From the NCBI GenBank assembly GCA_039810085.1, contig JBDHWG010000001.1, forward strand, positions 1 to 64,000: a DNA stretch of 64,000 bases, in the 5' to 3' direction. The translations under genes and the position numbers were made by a program. This DNA is from JBDHWG01 sp039810085. Lineage in GTDB: Bacteria; Chloroflexota; Anaerolineae; Epilineales; JAHCIE01. Within the stretch, counting starts at the first letter, position 1. The number at the start of each line of letters is the position of its first letter. This document shows, one piece after another, positions 53,994-63,778 of the stretch. The notes beneath the pieces were generated by a model. The model was given only the letters and a program-made list of their open reading frames with translations, was not told the origin of the DNA and searched no databases.

Positions 53994-54022
53994 AGTATAA
54001 ACCCGATGGCGCAACGCGTCAA
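53994..54022 (-). promoter_or_regulatory. promoter of the acyl-CoA dehydrogenase gene
   Basis: On the minus strand -35 TTGACG (54017-54022) and -10 TATACT (53994-53999) are separated by 17 bases, about 80 bases before the ATG. The long open frame of the gene would start in the -35 box and is therefore not used. Confidence 0.82.
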
Positions 54023-54049
54023 TGGGTAACGTTGTCTCGCGTGGGGAAT

Positions 54050-54238
54050 TTAGTGGTCGGCGCTGATGACCGGCAGTTGCCAGCCCTGGCTGTCGTGGGA
54101 CCAGACAACCTGAATGCGGGGCTTGGTTCCCCGGCTGCGCTCGGCGGCCGACATGGCTGTATCCGACGGCTTGAGAACGAACATCGCGCCCATCACTACG
54201 GCGAGGACGACAATCGCAAGCCAGAGGTTAGTATTCAT
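54050..54238 (-). CDS. small single-span membrane protein
   Basis: The 62-residue protein has one hydrophobic helix (LWLAIVVLAVVMGAMFVL) followed by a basic, Ser-rich segment and a short hydrophilic tail. It is not recognised and may be an accessory membrane peptide. The ATG at 54238 is chosen because the upstream part of the frame lacks coding character; the ribosome site is weak. Confidence 0.5.
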   Translation of the reverse strand: MNTNLWLAIVVLAVVMGAMFVLKPSDTAMSAAERSRGTKPRIQVVWSHDSQGWQLPVISADH

Positions 54239-54387
54239 AAGGCGCACTTTCCAGTGAGTGATGTGAGCTGCTACAGTGCTCTCATAGCATAATGCGCGCC
54301 ATTGCAGCACCGCGACATTATATCGCTGGGGGGAATTTGAAGCAACTTCTCGCAAACGTTTTCGCGTGACTGGCTCCGACGACGTAC

Positions 54388-54440
54388 CGTTCCCCCTCCC
54401 CTACCGAGGCGGGAGGAACGGTAGCGGGTTGGGAGAAGGC
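54388..54440. repeat. CCCCCTCCCC / GGGAGAAGG-type dispersed repeat, copy 2
   Basis: CGTTCCCCCTCCCCTACC and its partner GGCGGGAGGAACGGTAGC form a loose palindrome, followed by GGGTTGGGAGAAGG, as at 36974-37020. Confidence 0.5.
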
Positions 54441-54475
54441 TGGCGGGCCGTCCACGGCGTGTAGACGGCCCGCCA
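54441..54475 (-). terminator. terminator of the giant secreted protein gene
   Basis: TGGCGGGCCGTC pairs perfectly with GACGGCCCGCCA (12 bp, 11-base loop) nine bases after the stop codon of the giant gene. It has no T-run. Confidence 0.75.
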
Positions 54476-54483
54476 GGTTAGAG

Positions 54484-57400
54484 TTACTGCGCAACCACGA
54501 TGTACGGCAGGAAGACGCAGCCCGTGCGGATGTCGATCTCGCCGCTCAGGTCCACGGGCAGCGACTCGCTCTGAACGTTGGAGAGCGTGATCGAGGCGCT
54601 GTCGCCGTTCGCCAGGTCGATGCCCATCGAGCCGCAGCCGACCACGCGGAACGTGATCTGGGCCAGCGAGCCGCTGCCGTCGACCGAACCGTCCGTCCGC
54701 GCGCCAGCCAGCCGGACGATGTGCTTGCCGTCGGCTGTCACCGCCGTCTGCTCCATCGGCACAACCAGCGAGCCTTCGGGCAGCAGGCTGCCTGCCTTCA
54801 CCTGGACGCCCGGCCGGTCGGCGTCCGCGTCCACCACCTCGACGACGTGCGGGTCGTAGACGAGGTTGACAGCGCCACCGTAGAAGCCGGTCAGGTTGTC
54901 AAGGTTCACCGTCACTGTCACCAGGTCGCCCAGGCCATAGACGGCCTTCGGGTTGTCCACCGACAGGCTCGCCTTGGCCGGGGCCACGTTCGCCTGCGGG
55001 GCCTTGCTCGCCGCCGCCTTGCTGGCTGCCAGCGAGAGCGCGGCGGCCTGCGCCCCGTCCGTCGGCCCGACGCGGTCGAAGTTGTTGCTGACCAGCACCA
55101 GGTCGAAGACGTTGACGCTGTTGTCGCCGTTGATGTCCGCCTGCGGCTGGAAGCTGGGCATGCCTAGCTGGCTATCGTAGGCCGCCGCCACCAGCGTCAG
55201 GTCGAACAGGTTGATGATGTTGTCGGTGAAGGCGTCACCGCCAATCATCTTCAGCGTGCCGAGCGGCGTGTCGATGCTCGTCACATCGAACTCACGGCGG
55301 ATCGGCAGGTAGCCATCCATCGTCACGGTCAGGACGTGATGGCCGTACGACGTGCCGGGGATGTCGAACGCGCCGTTGAAGTCGGTCACGGCCGAGCCTT
55401 CCGCGCCGCCGTCCACCAGGACCAGAGCGCCCGCGTAGCTTGTGCGGCCCTCGAGGATGACGTTCCCGGTCACGTCGTCGCGGTTAGGTGGCGCGTACGT
55501 CTTGCAGGAGATCACCGGCGAGTAGCTCGAGTACTCCCCGTCGCCGCTGTTGTAGAAGCGGGCGCGGTAGAAGTAGAGCGTATTCCCCGCCAGGCCCATG
55601 TTGCGGTAGCTGCCCTGGCTCGACGGCAGGACGGCAATCTCACCCCAGTTCACGTCGTTGAGCGACCGCTCGATGCGGATGCTCGTCGCCTCGGCGCCCG
55701 GGTTCTCCCAGATGATGTCGATGGCCGTGGACGAGTAGGTGCGGCAGCTCCAGTCGGGCGGCGGCGGCGGCGGCTTCTGCGGCGTCTTACACGCCACGGA
55801 CGTGGTATATGGCGTCTGGATGCCGTTCTTGATGCCCGCCACCTGGTACGTGTAGGTCGTGTTGGCCGTCAGGCCGGTATCGTAGTAGATCGTCGCGCCG
55901 GCCGGCCGCTGGATCGTCGAGCCTGTGGTGAACTGCGGCGACCTCAGGATCACGAGCGAGTCGTAGGCCGCGCTGTTCTCCCACTGGATGTTGATCTGGC
56001 TGCTGCTCACGACCGAGCAGACCAGGTTGAACGGTGCGGTCACCGGGCTGGTCGGCGTCGCCGTCGGTGTGTTCGTCGGCACGCCCGTTACCGTCGGCGT
56101 CGGCGTATTCGTCGGCGGCACACTCGTCGGCGTTGGCGTTGGCGTGTTCGTCGGCGGAACGCTTGTCACCGTCGGCGTGTACGTGTTGATCGGCGTGGTA
56201 CACGTCACAGCGTTGCTGTACGGCGTCGCGCTGTTCCCCTTCAAGCCGCGCACCTGGTACGTGTACGCGTTGCCGGGTAGCGGGCTGGGGTCATTGTAGA
56301 ATGTCGCGCTTCCTGGCGTCACGACGATTGGCCCACCGGGGAAGATCGGCGTGCGCAGGATCTCGATGTAGTCGTACCCACCACCGTTCTGCCAGATTAG
56401 GGTGATCTGCGTCGGGCTAGCCACGAGACACTGCAGGTTGTATGGCGGGGCCGGCATCGTCGGCGTCGGCGTCACTGTCAGAGTGGCCGTCGAGGTCGGC
56501 GTCGGCGTGATCGCCGTCTGTAGCGTCAGCAGGAAGTCGTTGGGCGTGTACGTCGTGCCTGGTGTAAACGCGTTGACCACGAGCTGGACGTTGCTCAGCT
56601 TGAACGCGCTGCCTGGCGGGTTGCCCGGGATCGCGTTCGTCGCGGTGTAGCCCGGCGGCACGGTCTCGCGCACCTGGTACGTGCCCGGCAGCAGGTTGCA
56701 GAAGCGGTAGTGGCCTGTTCCATCCGTCACCATCGTCTGCAACACGTTGCCGTTGTTGTCCAGCAACTGCACCGTCACGCTGGTCAGCTTCGGCTCGCCG
56801 CCGTCGATGGTCCCGTTACCGTTGATGTCGTAGTAGACGTTGCCCTCGACGCACACCAGCCCCGTCGTCGCCGTCGGCGTCGGCGTCACTGTCAGAGTGG
56901 CCGTCGAGGTCGGCGTCGGCGTGATCGCCGTTTGCAGGGTCAGCAGGAAGTCGTTGGGCGTGTACGTCGTGCCCGGCGTCAGCGCGTTCACTACGAGCTG
57001 GACGTTGTTGAGCTTGAACGCGCTGCCCGACGGGTTGCCCGGGATCGCGTTCGTCGCGGTGTAGCCCGGCGGCACGGTCTCGCGCACCTGGTACGTGCCC
57101 GGCGCCAGGTTGCAGAAGCGATAGTGGCCTGTTCCGTCCGTCGCCATCGTCTGCAACACGTTGCCGTTGTTGTCCAGCAACTGCACCGTCACGCCAGTCA
57201 GCTTCGGCTCACCACCGTCGATGGCCCCGTTACCGTTGATGTCGTAGTAGACGTTGCCCTCGATGCACACCAGCCCCGTCGTCGCCGTCGGCGTCGGTGT
57301 GAGCGTCGCGGTCGCTGTCGCTGTGGCCGTTGGCGTCGCCGTCGCCGACAACGTCAGCAGGAAGTCGTTAGGCGTGTACGTCGTGCCCGGCGTCAAGGCG

Positions 57401-60400
57401 TTCACCACGACCTGGATGTTGCTCAGCTTGAACGCGCTGCCCGACGGGTTGCCCGGGATCGCGTTCGTCGCGGTGTAGCCCGGCGGCACGGTCTCGCGCA
57501 CCTGGTACGTACCCGGCGGCAGGTTGCAGAAGCGATAGTGGCCTGTTCCGTCCGTCGCCATCGTCTGCAACACGTTGCCGTTGTTGTCCAGCAACTGCAC
57601 CGTCACGCCAGTCAGCTTCGGCTCGCCACCGTCGATAGCCCCGTTACCGTTGATATCGTAGTAGACGTTGCCCTCGATGCACACCACGGGCGCTGTCGCC
57701 GTCGGTGTCGGCGTCGGTGTATAGGTTGGCGGGCAGATACACGGCGTCGTGGTTGCTGTTACGGTCGGCGTCGGCGTGACCGTCGGCGTCTGTGTCAGCA
57801 GGAAGTCATTCGGCGTGTACGTCGTGCCCGGCGTCAACGCGTTCACCAACACCTGGGTATTGTTGAGCTTGAACGCGCTGCCCGGCGGGTTGCCCGGGAT
57901 CGCGTTCGTCGCGGTGTAGCCCGATGGCACGGTTTCGCGCACCTGGTACGTGCCCGGCGCCAGGTTGCAGAAGCGATAGTGGCCTGTTCCGTCCGTTGCC
58001 ATCGTCTGCAACACGTTGCCGTTGTTGTCGAAGAGCTGCACCGTCACGCCGACCAGCTTCGGCTCGCCACCATCGATAGCGCCGTTGCCGTTCAGGTCGT
58101 TGTAGACGTTGCCCTCGATGCACACCAGCCCCGTCGTCGCTGTCGGCGTCGGCGTCACGCTCGGCGTGTTCGTCGCGGTGGCCGTCGGCGTCGCCGTCGT
58201 CGTCGGTGTGACCGTCGGCGACTGCGTCAGCAGGAAGTCGTTGGGCGTGTACGTCGTGCCCGGCGTCAACGCGTTCACCAACACCTGGGTGTTGTTGAGC
58301 TTGAAGCCGCTACCCAACGGGTTGCCCGGGATCGCGTTCGTCGCGGTGTAGCCCGATGGCACGGTTTCGCGCACCTGGTACGTGCCCGGCGGCAGGTTGC
58401 AGAAGCGATAGTGGCCCGTTCCATCCGTTGCCATCGTCTGCAACAGGTTGCCGTTGTTGTCGAAGAGTTGCACCGTCACGCCGACCAGCTTCGGCTCGCC
58501 ACCATCGATAGCGCCGTTGCCGTTCAGGTCGTTGTAGACGTTGCCCTCGACGCACACCAACCCCGTCGTCGCCGTCGGCGTCGGCGTCACGCTCGGCGTG
58601 TTCGTCGCGGTGGCCGTTGGCGTCGGCGTCGCCGCTTGCGTCAGGAGGAAGTCGTTGGGCGTGTACGTCGTGCCTGGCGTCAGCGCGTTCACCAACACCT
58701 GGGTGTTGTTGAGCTTGAAGCCGCTACCCAACGGGTTGCCCGGGATCGCGTTCGTCGCGGTGTAGCCCGATGGCACGGTTTCGCGCACCTGGTACGTGCC
58801 CGGCGGCAGGTTGCAGAAGCGATAGTGGCCCGTTCCATCCGTTGCCATCGTCTGCAACAGGTTGCCGTTGTTGTCGAAGAGTTGCACCGTCACGCCGACC
58901 AGCTTCGGCTCGCCACCATCGATAGCGCCGTTGCCGTTCAGGTCGTTGTAGACGTTGCCCTCGATGCACACCAGGGATGCTGTCGGCGTTGGCGACGGGG
59001 TCGCGGTGACGGTCGCCGTCGATGTGGCCGTCGGCGTCGGCGTGTTGATGAAGGTACACGTGACTGAGCCGCTGTACTGCGATGGAATGCTATTCCTGAC
59101 GCCGCGCACCTGGTAGGTGTACGGCTGGTTGATGACCACGCTGGGGTCACTGTAGAACGTCGCACTACCCGGCGCGAGAACCGTCGGCCCCGTATTGAAC
59201 TGCGGCGCGCGCAGGATCTCGATGTAGTCATAGACCGCGTTGTTCACCCAGGTCAGGGTAATCTGGTTGGCGGCCGTCACCGCGCACACAAGGCCCGTGG
59301 GCGGCGGAGGCGGCGTCGCCGTGAACGTCGGCGTCACTGTCGGTGTGTTCGTATTCTGGCTGGTCGGCGTGTTCGTCGGCGTGTTCGTCGCCAGCGGTGT
59401 GTTGGTCGGCGTGTTCGTCGGCGTGTTCGTCGGTGTATTGGTCGGCGTTGCCGTCGGCGGCACGTTTGGCGGCGGGTTCGGGTTCACCCAGATGTCGCCG
59501 CCGTCCCTCGGGTTATACGTGAACTTGACGCGGACGGCCGTCGGGTTGCCAGAGAAGGCCGCCCCCTCCGGGCTGTAGAAGTCGATGTGGCCGGACTGGA
59601 TACCCACCGGGAAGTCGGCCGGGCCGCTGCCGTTGGTGTTCGGCCGCGGGATACCGGGGTAGGGCGAGTTCGGGTTGGCCTGGCGCCACGCGTCCGACAA
59701 GTCTGCCTGGGTCGACTGCGAGCCGTCGGTTTGTGGATCAAGATCGGTGCAGGCGAACAGCGACAGGCGGCTCTGCGTCGAGGTCAGGCTGCTGGTGAGC
59801 AGGTAGTACTGGTCGTCTGGCAGCGTGACATCGGTGTAGCGGTCAGGGATGCTAAAGTACTGCTCGGTGCTCCAGTTGTCGCGTATCGGCGAGCCAGGTG
59901 TGCCGACGGCGCGCGGCCACAGCATCTCGCGCAGCTCACCCGTGAAGCGCGGCTCCAGGCTCTCCGCGCGCACGCCGACGGCGAGCGGCGGCGCCCCGCG
60001 CGGCATTCCCACGCAGTCGGAACTGCTGTGTACGCCCGACGAGGCGAACTGGTCCGGGGTGATGCGGTCCACGTCCACAGCAATCGTGTGCTGCATGTTG
60101 AACGGCGGGACCTGGGAGATGGTGTTGGTGTCCGGGTTATTGAGCACCCCACCACGGAAGTAGCCTTGCAGGACAAGGCTATCCTCCAGGTTGACAAAGG
60201 GGGCAACCTTGGGAACGGGCGTGCGGAGCGTGATGTACTTGAACTCCCACGGCTCGCTGCCCTGCCCGTTGTCGCTGGGCGCGGTGTTGATGGCGACGAC
60301 GTTGTACTCGTGGCCGTCGACGTAGAAGCGCTTGAGATACCACGGGTCGCCCGGCGTCAGGTTGTGGCCGCCCTGGCCGTTGTCAATCGCGGCGTAGGTC

Positions 60401-63400
60401 GCGCCCAGGGCACGACCGATGGTCACAGAAACCGTTTCATCGAACTGATTGACCGCGCCAATGTAGACGAACCAGGCGCCGTCCGTGCTGCCCAGGTTGC
60501 CACCGCCGGCCGGGATGCGGCGCACAGTGTTGCGGTTGGCGATGCCCATGTCACGCACGTTGAACGTGGACGACAGGATGAAGTCGGGGTAGGACGAGTA
60601 CTCGCCGTTGCCCAGCGAATGCAGCCCACCGCCCGTGTACCAGAAGTCGAGGTCGACGCTGGGCGGGACGTTGTAGCCGCCCACGGCGACGTTGCGCAGC
60701 TTGACCATGTGGTCCAGGAACTGGACGCTGTCGCCGCGCCGCAGGGTGATGTTCTGGACGGAGAAGACGGCCAGGCCGTCGAGGGGCAGGGTGTTCGGGC
60801 GCAGCGTGTCGAGCGTGCCGTTGCCGTTGAAGTCGGCGGAGATGCCCGTCTTCGTCGCCAGCGTCCGCTCGCTATCCACCGTCACGATGTCCGGCGTGCC
60901 GTCGAAGTTGGCGTCGAAGGTTGTGATGCCAAAGCCGAAGCTCGGCGACGACGGCGTCCAGCCGATGCCGGCGTTCGCTGGCGGGAGCGGTAGCTCGTTG
61001 CGGCCCGTCGCCATGGGGAACGCGATGCGCGTCACGCCCGGCTGGCCGTGCGTCGGCTGGTCCCGCGTGTCCAGGAGCATGAACGTCAGCTCCTGCATCA
61101 GCGCCGGGAAGCGGTAGTCCTGCGACCGATTGCCGGTGTTCAGAATCTTGTCCAGGTACGAAGGCTCGTACCACATACGCTGGTAGACCTTCTCCCGGGC
61201 GTCGTTCTGCTCGACGGAAATCTGCGGGTAGAGCGCCGACAGCGGCTCGCCGCTGTTGCGGAACTCATCCATGTAGGCCGGGTTGAAGGTAATCGAGTCC
61301 TTGCTGGGCGCTTGCGGCAACTGCGGATTGAACGGCGCCCACGGGTCGGTGTACGGCGGCACTTCGACCGGATAACCGCTCAGCGGGTCCCGCGTCACGT
61401 TCAGGTCGCCTGCCGTCGGCGTGATGGGGTCCGTCGGGCTGACGACCGGGCGTCCGTACAGGCGCAGGCTCTGGCTGTCCATGTAGACCTTGCCAGATGG
61501 GTTCGCGGGGTCGCCGGAGCTGGACGGGTCGAACCAGAACTTAAAGCGGTTCTCCAGCGCGGCCGGCGCATCGCCATTCGTCGGCGCATTGCCGCCCCAC
61601 TGATACGGCGTGACCTTGTTCTGCGCCCACAGGTTATACTGGGCATTGGGGTCACGGAACGCGCTCGTGAACAGGTAGAGGTCCGGGTTCGGCACCTCCT
61701 GGCCCGTGGCCGAGTCGATGCGCGTACCCGTGCGGCTCGCGTTGAGGTCTGGGAAGGCGAACTCGGTGTACGCCCACGGGAGGGTCCAGATTTGCTCGTC
61801 GTAGAAGAACTCGTTCTCAGGCAAGTCGCCCGCCGCTGGCCGCTCGCCGTACTTCTCCCGCAGGATGCTCATCATCGCGGGATGGGTCGTCTCAGCGCGG
61901 TAGGTGAAGTACATCTCGCGCGGGTCGGTGTAGACGCTCGTCGTACCGGCCAGGTTTGGCCCCGATTGATAGGGGTACGGGCCGTTGGCCTGGAGGATCG
62001 GCGGCGCCGGGCCGACGAGCTTGCCGATGAAGCCCATCTGGTCGTAGCGGCTGGCCGGCGTCAGGCCCACCGTGTCGTTCACGTCGGTGAAGATGTAGTG
62101 CTCGTAGTTGTACGGCGGGAGGACGGCGAGCGGCTCGTTCGCCCCGTAGCCCTTCAGCCGCACCGAGTGCTGCGCGATGGTGATGTTGGGGCCTTTCGGC
62201 GTCGGCGTGCGCAGGGTGATGAATTCGAAGTCCGAGGGATCCGCGACAGCCTGGAGTTGGTCAGAGCGGCACGCCGCGATGACGGGCGCGTTGTTGCCGC
62301 GCACCGCCATCGCCACCACGTTGTACTCGTGGCCGTCGACGTAGAAGCGCTTCAAGTACCACGGGTCGCCGCCCAGGCGGTCGCCCACACCGGGCGAGGA
62401 CTCCATCGCCGTGAACGGGTGGCCGAGAGCGCGGCCGACCCACAGGCTGACTGTGCCGTCGGCGGTGTCCACACCTTCGACGTACGCGAACCACGGCGTG
62501 GGGGTGGTGTTGCACAGGTTGGAGCCAGGGCCGCCATTGGGGATGCTGCGGACGTATTCCACCGGCCCCTGCGTCCCGGCCAGCGCCATGTCACCCGTAG
62601 CGACAAGCTGGTTGCCCAGGTAGCGCGGCTTCAAGTCGCCGGTGTACCACACGTCTAGCGAGACGGCGTTGTTGAAGATGCCCGCCACGCGGACGACGTG
62701 GTCGAGGAATTGGGCGTACTGGCCCTGACGCAGCGGCGTGCTGCCCAGGTTGACGTTGAAAACGGCCAGCTCGCTGCCGTCGGGCGCCTGGCCGGAGCCT
62801 GTTGTCAGCCCCTGGAGCCGGCCGTCGCCGTTGAAGTCGACCGCCAGGCCCGTCTTCTGGAACAGCGTCAGCTCGCTGTCCACGCGAACAATGTCGTTCG
62901 TATTGTCGAAGTTGGCGTCGAGACTGGTCAGGCCGTAGCCGTTCGAGTCCGGCGCGCCGTTGTCATTATCGATCTGGCCGTCTGGCCCGAACAGGTCGGC
63001 CGGCCGCATGCCGACCGGGAAGACCATCTGCACGGTGCCGGCCTGGCCAAAGAGAGGCTCCGGCTTGCCTGGGCCGCTCGGAACGGGGCGGTTATTCTGC
63101 ATCAGCATGTAGGTGAACTCTTGCTGAATCGCAGGATACCACACGTCGTCGAAGAACACCGACTCCCCGTTGATGATGCGCGGGTCTGTTGGCTTGCCCG
63201 TATTCGGGTCGCGTGTCAGCTTACCGTCGGAGTTGAGGTCCTTGTCCCAATGCTGAGGCTCATACCACAGCCGGTACCAAACTTTCTCAGCGGCGTTGAG
63301 CTGGCTGGCGTTGATCTGGCCGTAGAGGCGCTGGTTCTCGTCGGGCGTCTCGGCCTCGTTCATGTAGGCCGGGTTCCACGTCACCGAGTCTTTGCGCGGC

Positions 63401-63738
63401 GCCTCCGGATGCTGGGGGTTGAATACCCCCATCAGGTCCGTATACGGCGCGTCCTCTGGAATCTTGCCCGTAACCGGATCAACAACGGCCGGGGCCAATC
63501 CCACGCCAGGGTCGAGGACATTGTCCGCCCCAGCGCCGAAGTAGCCTCGGCCGTAGACGCGCAGTGTGTAATACGGCGACGGCGACTGCGCTCCTACGCC
63601 GCCCGCCGCCAGGAGTAGCCCCCCGGCGACGATAAAGGCCAGTAACGCCACGCTAAATAGAGCCATTCGCAGCGGTCTGCGAGGGGCCTTCAGCCACCTA
63701 GGGGCTACCGGCCGGCGTGGTTGAACGTCTTGAGACAT
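54484..63738 (-). CDS. giant multidomain secreted protein with Cna-B-like repeats, FN3-like, dockerin-like and cohesin-like domains
   Basis: The protein has about 3,084 residues. The ATG at 63738 has AGGAGG six bases upstream and opens a long signal peptide (membrane helix about 25-47, ending GVGAQ). Residues about 55-1420 comprise two related halves of about 700 residues, each with FDANFD-type calcium-loop signatures (DFNGDGRL and ADFNGNGTLD) and a WYEP/YQFLDH region. An NTPTNTP linker leads to an FN3-like domain, six Cna-B/SdrD-like repeats, three further FN3-like domains, a carboxypeptidase-regulatory-like domain, a dockerin-like pair (TDNIINLFDL and ADINGDNSVNVFDL) and a C-terminal cohesin-like domain. 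It ends CVFLPYIVVAQ. It is likely a surface scaffold or adhesin. Domain calls are by eye. Confidence 0.85.
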   Translation of the reverse strand: MSQDVQPRRPVAPRWLKAPRRPLRMALFSVALLAFIVAGGLLLAAGGVGAQSPSPYYTLRVYGRGYFGAGADNVLDPGVGLAPAVVDPVTGKIPEDAPYTDLMGVFNPQHPEAPRKDSVTWNPAYMNEAETPDENQRLYGQINASQLNAAEKVWYRLWYEPQHWDKDLNSDGKLTRDPNTGKPTDPRIINGESVFFDDVWYPAIQQEFTYMLMQNNRPVPSGPGKPEPLFGQAGTVQMVFPVGMRPADLFGPDGQIDNDNGAPDSNGYGLTSLDANFDNTNDIVRVDSELTLFQKTGLAVDFNGDGRLQGLTTGSGQAPDGSELAVFNVNLGSTPLRQGQYAQFLDHVVRVAGIFNNAVSLDVWYTGDLKPRYLGNQLVATGDMALAGTQGPVEYVRSIPNGGPGSNLCNTTPTPWFAYVEGVDTADGTVSLWVGRALGHPFTAMESSPGVGDRLGGDPWYLKRFYVDGHEYNVVAMAVRGNNAPVIAACRSDQLQAVADPSDFEFITLRTPTPKGPNITIAQHSVRLKGYGANEPLAVLPPYNYEHYIFTDVNDTVGLTPASRYDQMGFIGKLVGPAPPILQANGPYPYQSGPNLAGTTSVYTDPREMYFTYRAETTHPAMMSILREKYGERPAAGDLPENEFFYDEQIWTLPWAYTEFAFPDLNASRTGTRIDSATGQEVPNPDLYLFTSAFRDPNAQYNLWAQNKVTPYQWGGNAPTNGDAPAALENRFKFWFDPSSSGDPANPSGKVYMDSQSLRLYGRPVVSPTDPITPTAGDLNVTRDPLSGYPVEVPPYTDPWAPFNPQLPQAPSKDSITFNPAYMDEFRNSGEPLSALYPQISVEQNDAREKVYQRMWYEPSYLDKILNTGNRSQDYRFPALMQELTFMLLDTRDQPTHGQPGVTRIAFPMATGRNELPLPPANAGIGWTPSSPSFGFGITTFDANFDGTPDIVTVDSERTLATKTGISADFNGNGTLDTLRPNTLPLDGLAVFSVQNITLRRGDSVQFLDHMVKLRNVAVGGYNVPPSVDLDFWYTGGGLHSLGNGEYSSYPDFILSSTFNVRDMGIANRNTVRRIPAGGGNLGSTDGAWFVYIGAVNQFDETVSVTIGRALGATYAAIDNGQGGHNLTPGDPWYLKRFYVDGHEYNVVAINTAPSDNGQGSEPWEFKYITLRTPVPKVAPFVNLEDSLVLQGYFRGGVLNNPDTNTISQVPPFNMQHTIAVDVDRITPDQFASSGVHSSSDCVGMPRGAPPLAVGVRAESLEPRFTGELREMLWPRAVGTPGSPIRDNWSTEQYFSIPDRYTDVTLPDDQYYLLTSSLTSTQSRLSLFACTDLDPQTDGSQSTQADLSDAWRQANPNSPYPGIPRPNTNGSGPADFPVGIQSGHIDFYSPEGAAFSGNPTAVRVKFTYNPRDGGDIWVNPNPPPNVPPTATPTNTPTNTPTNTPTNTPLATNTPTNTPTSQNTNTPTVTPTFTATPPPPPTGLVCAVTAANQITLTWVNNAVYDYIEILRAPQFNTGPTVLAPGSATFYSDPSVVINQPYTYQVRGVRNSIPSQYSGSVTCTFINTPTPTATSTATVTATPSPTPTASLVCIEGNVYNDLNGNGAIDGGEPKLVGVTVQLFDNNGNLLQTMATDGTGHYRFCNLPPGTYQVRETVPSGYTATNAIPGNPLGSGFKLNNTQVLVNALTPGTTYTPNDFLLTQAATPTPTATATNTPSVTPTPTATTGLVCVEGNVYNDLNGNGAIDGGEPKLVGVTVQLFDNNGNLLQTMATDGTGHYRFCNLPPGTYQVRETVPSGYTATNAIPGNPLGSGFKLNNTQVLVNALTPGTTYTPNDFLLTQSPTVTPTTTATPTATATNTPSVTPTPTATTGLVCIEGNVYNDLNGNGAIDGGEPKLVGVTVQLFDNNGNVLQTMATDGTGHYRFCNLAPGTYQVRETVPSGYTATNAIPGNPPGSAFKLNNTQVLVNALTPGTTYTPNDFLLTQTPTVTPTPTVTATTTPCICPPTYTPTPTPTATAPVVCIEGNVYYDINGNGAIDGGEPKLTGVTVQLLDNNGNVLQTMATDGTGHYRFCNLPPGTYQVRETVPPGYTATNAIPGNPSGSAFKLSNIQVVVNALTPGTTYTPNDFLLTLSATATPTATATATATLTPTPTATTGLVCIEGNVYYDINGNGAIDGGEPKLTGVTVQLLDNNGNVLQTMATDGTGHYRFCNLAPGTYQVRETVPPGYTATNAIPGNPSGSAFKLNNVQLVVNALTPGTTYTPNDFLLTLQTAITPTPTSTATLTVTPTPTATTGLVCVEGNVYYDINGNGTIDGGEPKLTSVTVQLLDNNGNVLQTMVTDGTGHYRFCNLLPGTYQVRETVPPGYTATNAIPGNPPGSAFKLSNVQLVVNAFTPGTTYTPNDFLLTLQTAITPTPTSTATLTVTPTPTMPAPPYNLQCLVASPTQITLIWQNGGGYDYIEILRTPIFPGGPIVVTPGSATFYNDPSPLPGNAYTYQVRGLKGNSATPYSNAVTCTTPINTYTPTVTSVPPTNTPTPTPTSVPPTNTPTPTVTGVPTNTPTATPTSPVTAPFNLVCSVVSSSQINIQWENSAAYDSLVILRSPQFTTGSTIQRPAGATIYYDTGLTANTTYTYQVAGIKNGIQTPYTTSVACKTPQKPPPPPPDWSCRTYSSTAIDIIWENPGAEATSIRIERSLNDVNWGEIAVLPSSQGSYRNMGLAGNTLYFYRARFYNSGDGEYSSYSPVISCKTYAPPNRDDVTGNVILEGRTSYAGALVLVDGGAEGSAVTDFNGAFDIPGTSYGHHVLTVTMDGYLPIRREFDVTSIDTPLGTLKMIGGDAFTDNIINLFDLTLVAAAYDSQLGMPSFQPQADINGDNSVNVFDLVLVSNNFDRVGPTDGAQAAALSLAASKAAASKAPQANVAPAKASLSVDNPKAVYGLGDLVTVTVNLDNLTGFYGGAVNLVYDPHVVEVVDADADRPGVQVKAGSLLPEGSLVVPMEQTAVTADGKHIVRLAGARTDGSVDGSGSLAQITFRVVGCGSMGIDLANGDSASITLSNVQSESLPVDLSGEIDIRTGCVFLPYIVVAQ
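54520..54980 (-). other. cohesin-like domain of the giant protein
   Basis: The last 150 residues read as a cohesin-type beta-sandwich: LSVDNPKAVYGLGDLVTVTV, then NLTGFYGGAVNLVYDPHVVEVVD, GSLVVPMEQ, then GSGSLAQITFRVVG and a final SITLSNVQSESL. These spacings match type I/II cohesins, in which a dockerin binds one face. Confidence 0.72.
55060..55250 (-). other. dockerin-like domain of the giant protein
   Basis: Two half-repeats of the dockerin type lie here: GDAFTDNIINLFDLTLVAAAYD and ADINGDNSVNVFDLVLVSNNFD, with aspartate/asparagine positions of calcium loops. It lies directly before the cohesin-like domain. Confidence 0.72.
56520..58975 (-). repeat. six near-identical Cna-B/SdrD-like repeats in the giant gene
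   Basis: Six units start with VC(I/V)EGNVY(N/Y)D and run to NDFLLT. On the DNA their spacings are 414, 432, 441, 414 and 414 bases, all multiples of three. Units 1-3 carry YNDLNGNG and units 4-6 YYDINGNG, so the array looks like two blocks of three. The linkers between units are Thr-Pro-rich. Confidence 0.92.
59490..63573 (-). repeat. internal duplication of the N-terminal region of the giant protein
   Basis: Two halves of about 2 kb each (about 61480-63573 and 59490-61480) share the order LRVYGRG / LRLYGRP, MNEAE / MDEFR, WYRLWYEPQHWDK / YQRMWYEPSYLDK, LTSLDANFDN / ITTFDANFDG and QFLDHVVR / QFLDHMVK. The halves are diverged, which marks an old duplication. Confidence 0.8.
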
Positions 63739-63778
63739 GACTCGCCTCCTCCCGCACGCGACAATGACGGTGCGCACT

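Noticed and set aside
56520..58975. Regular long repeats that might suggest a CRISPR or satellite array
   Set aside because: The periods are over 400 bases, the units are protein-coding and in frame, and there are no short repeats with unique spacers.
56710..59067. Long plus-strand reading frame (about 785 codons) antisense to the Cna-B-like repeats
   Set aside because: It is Arg/His/Val-rich shadow sequence produced by the repetitive GC-rich gene on the other strand and repeats with the same period; it has no signal, domain or start site.
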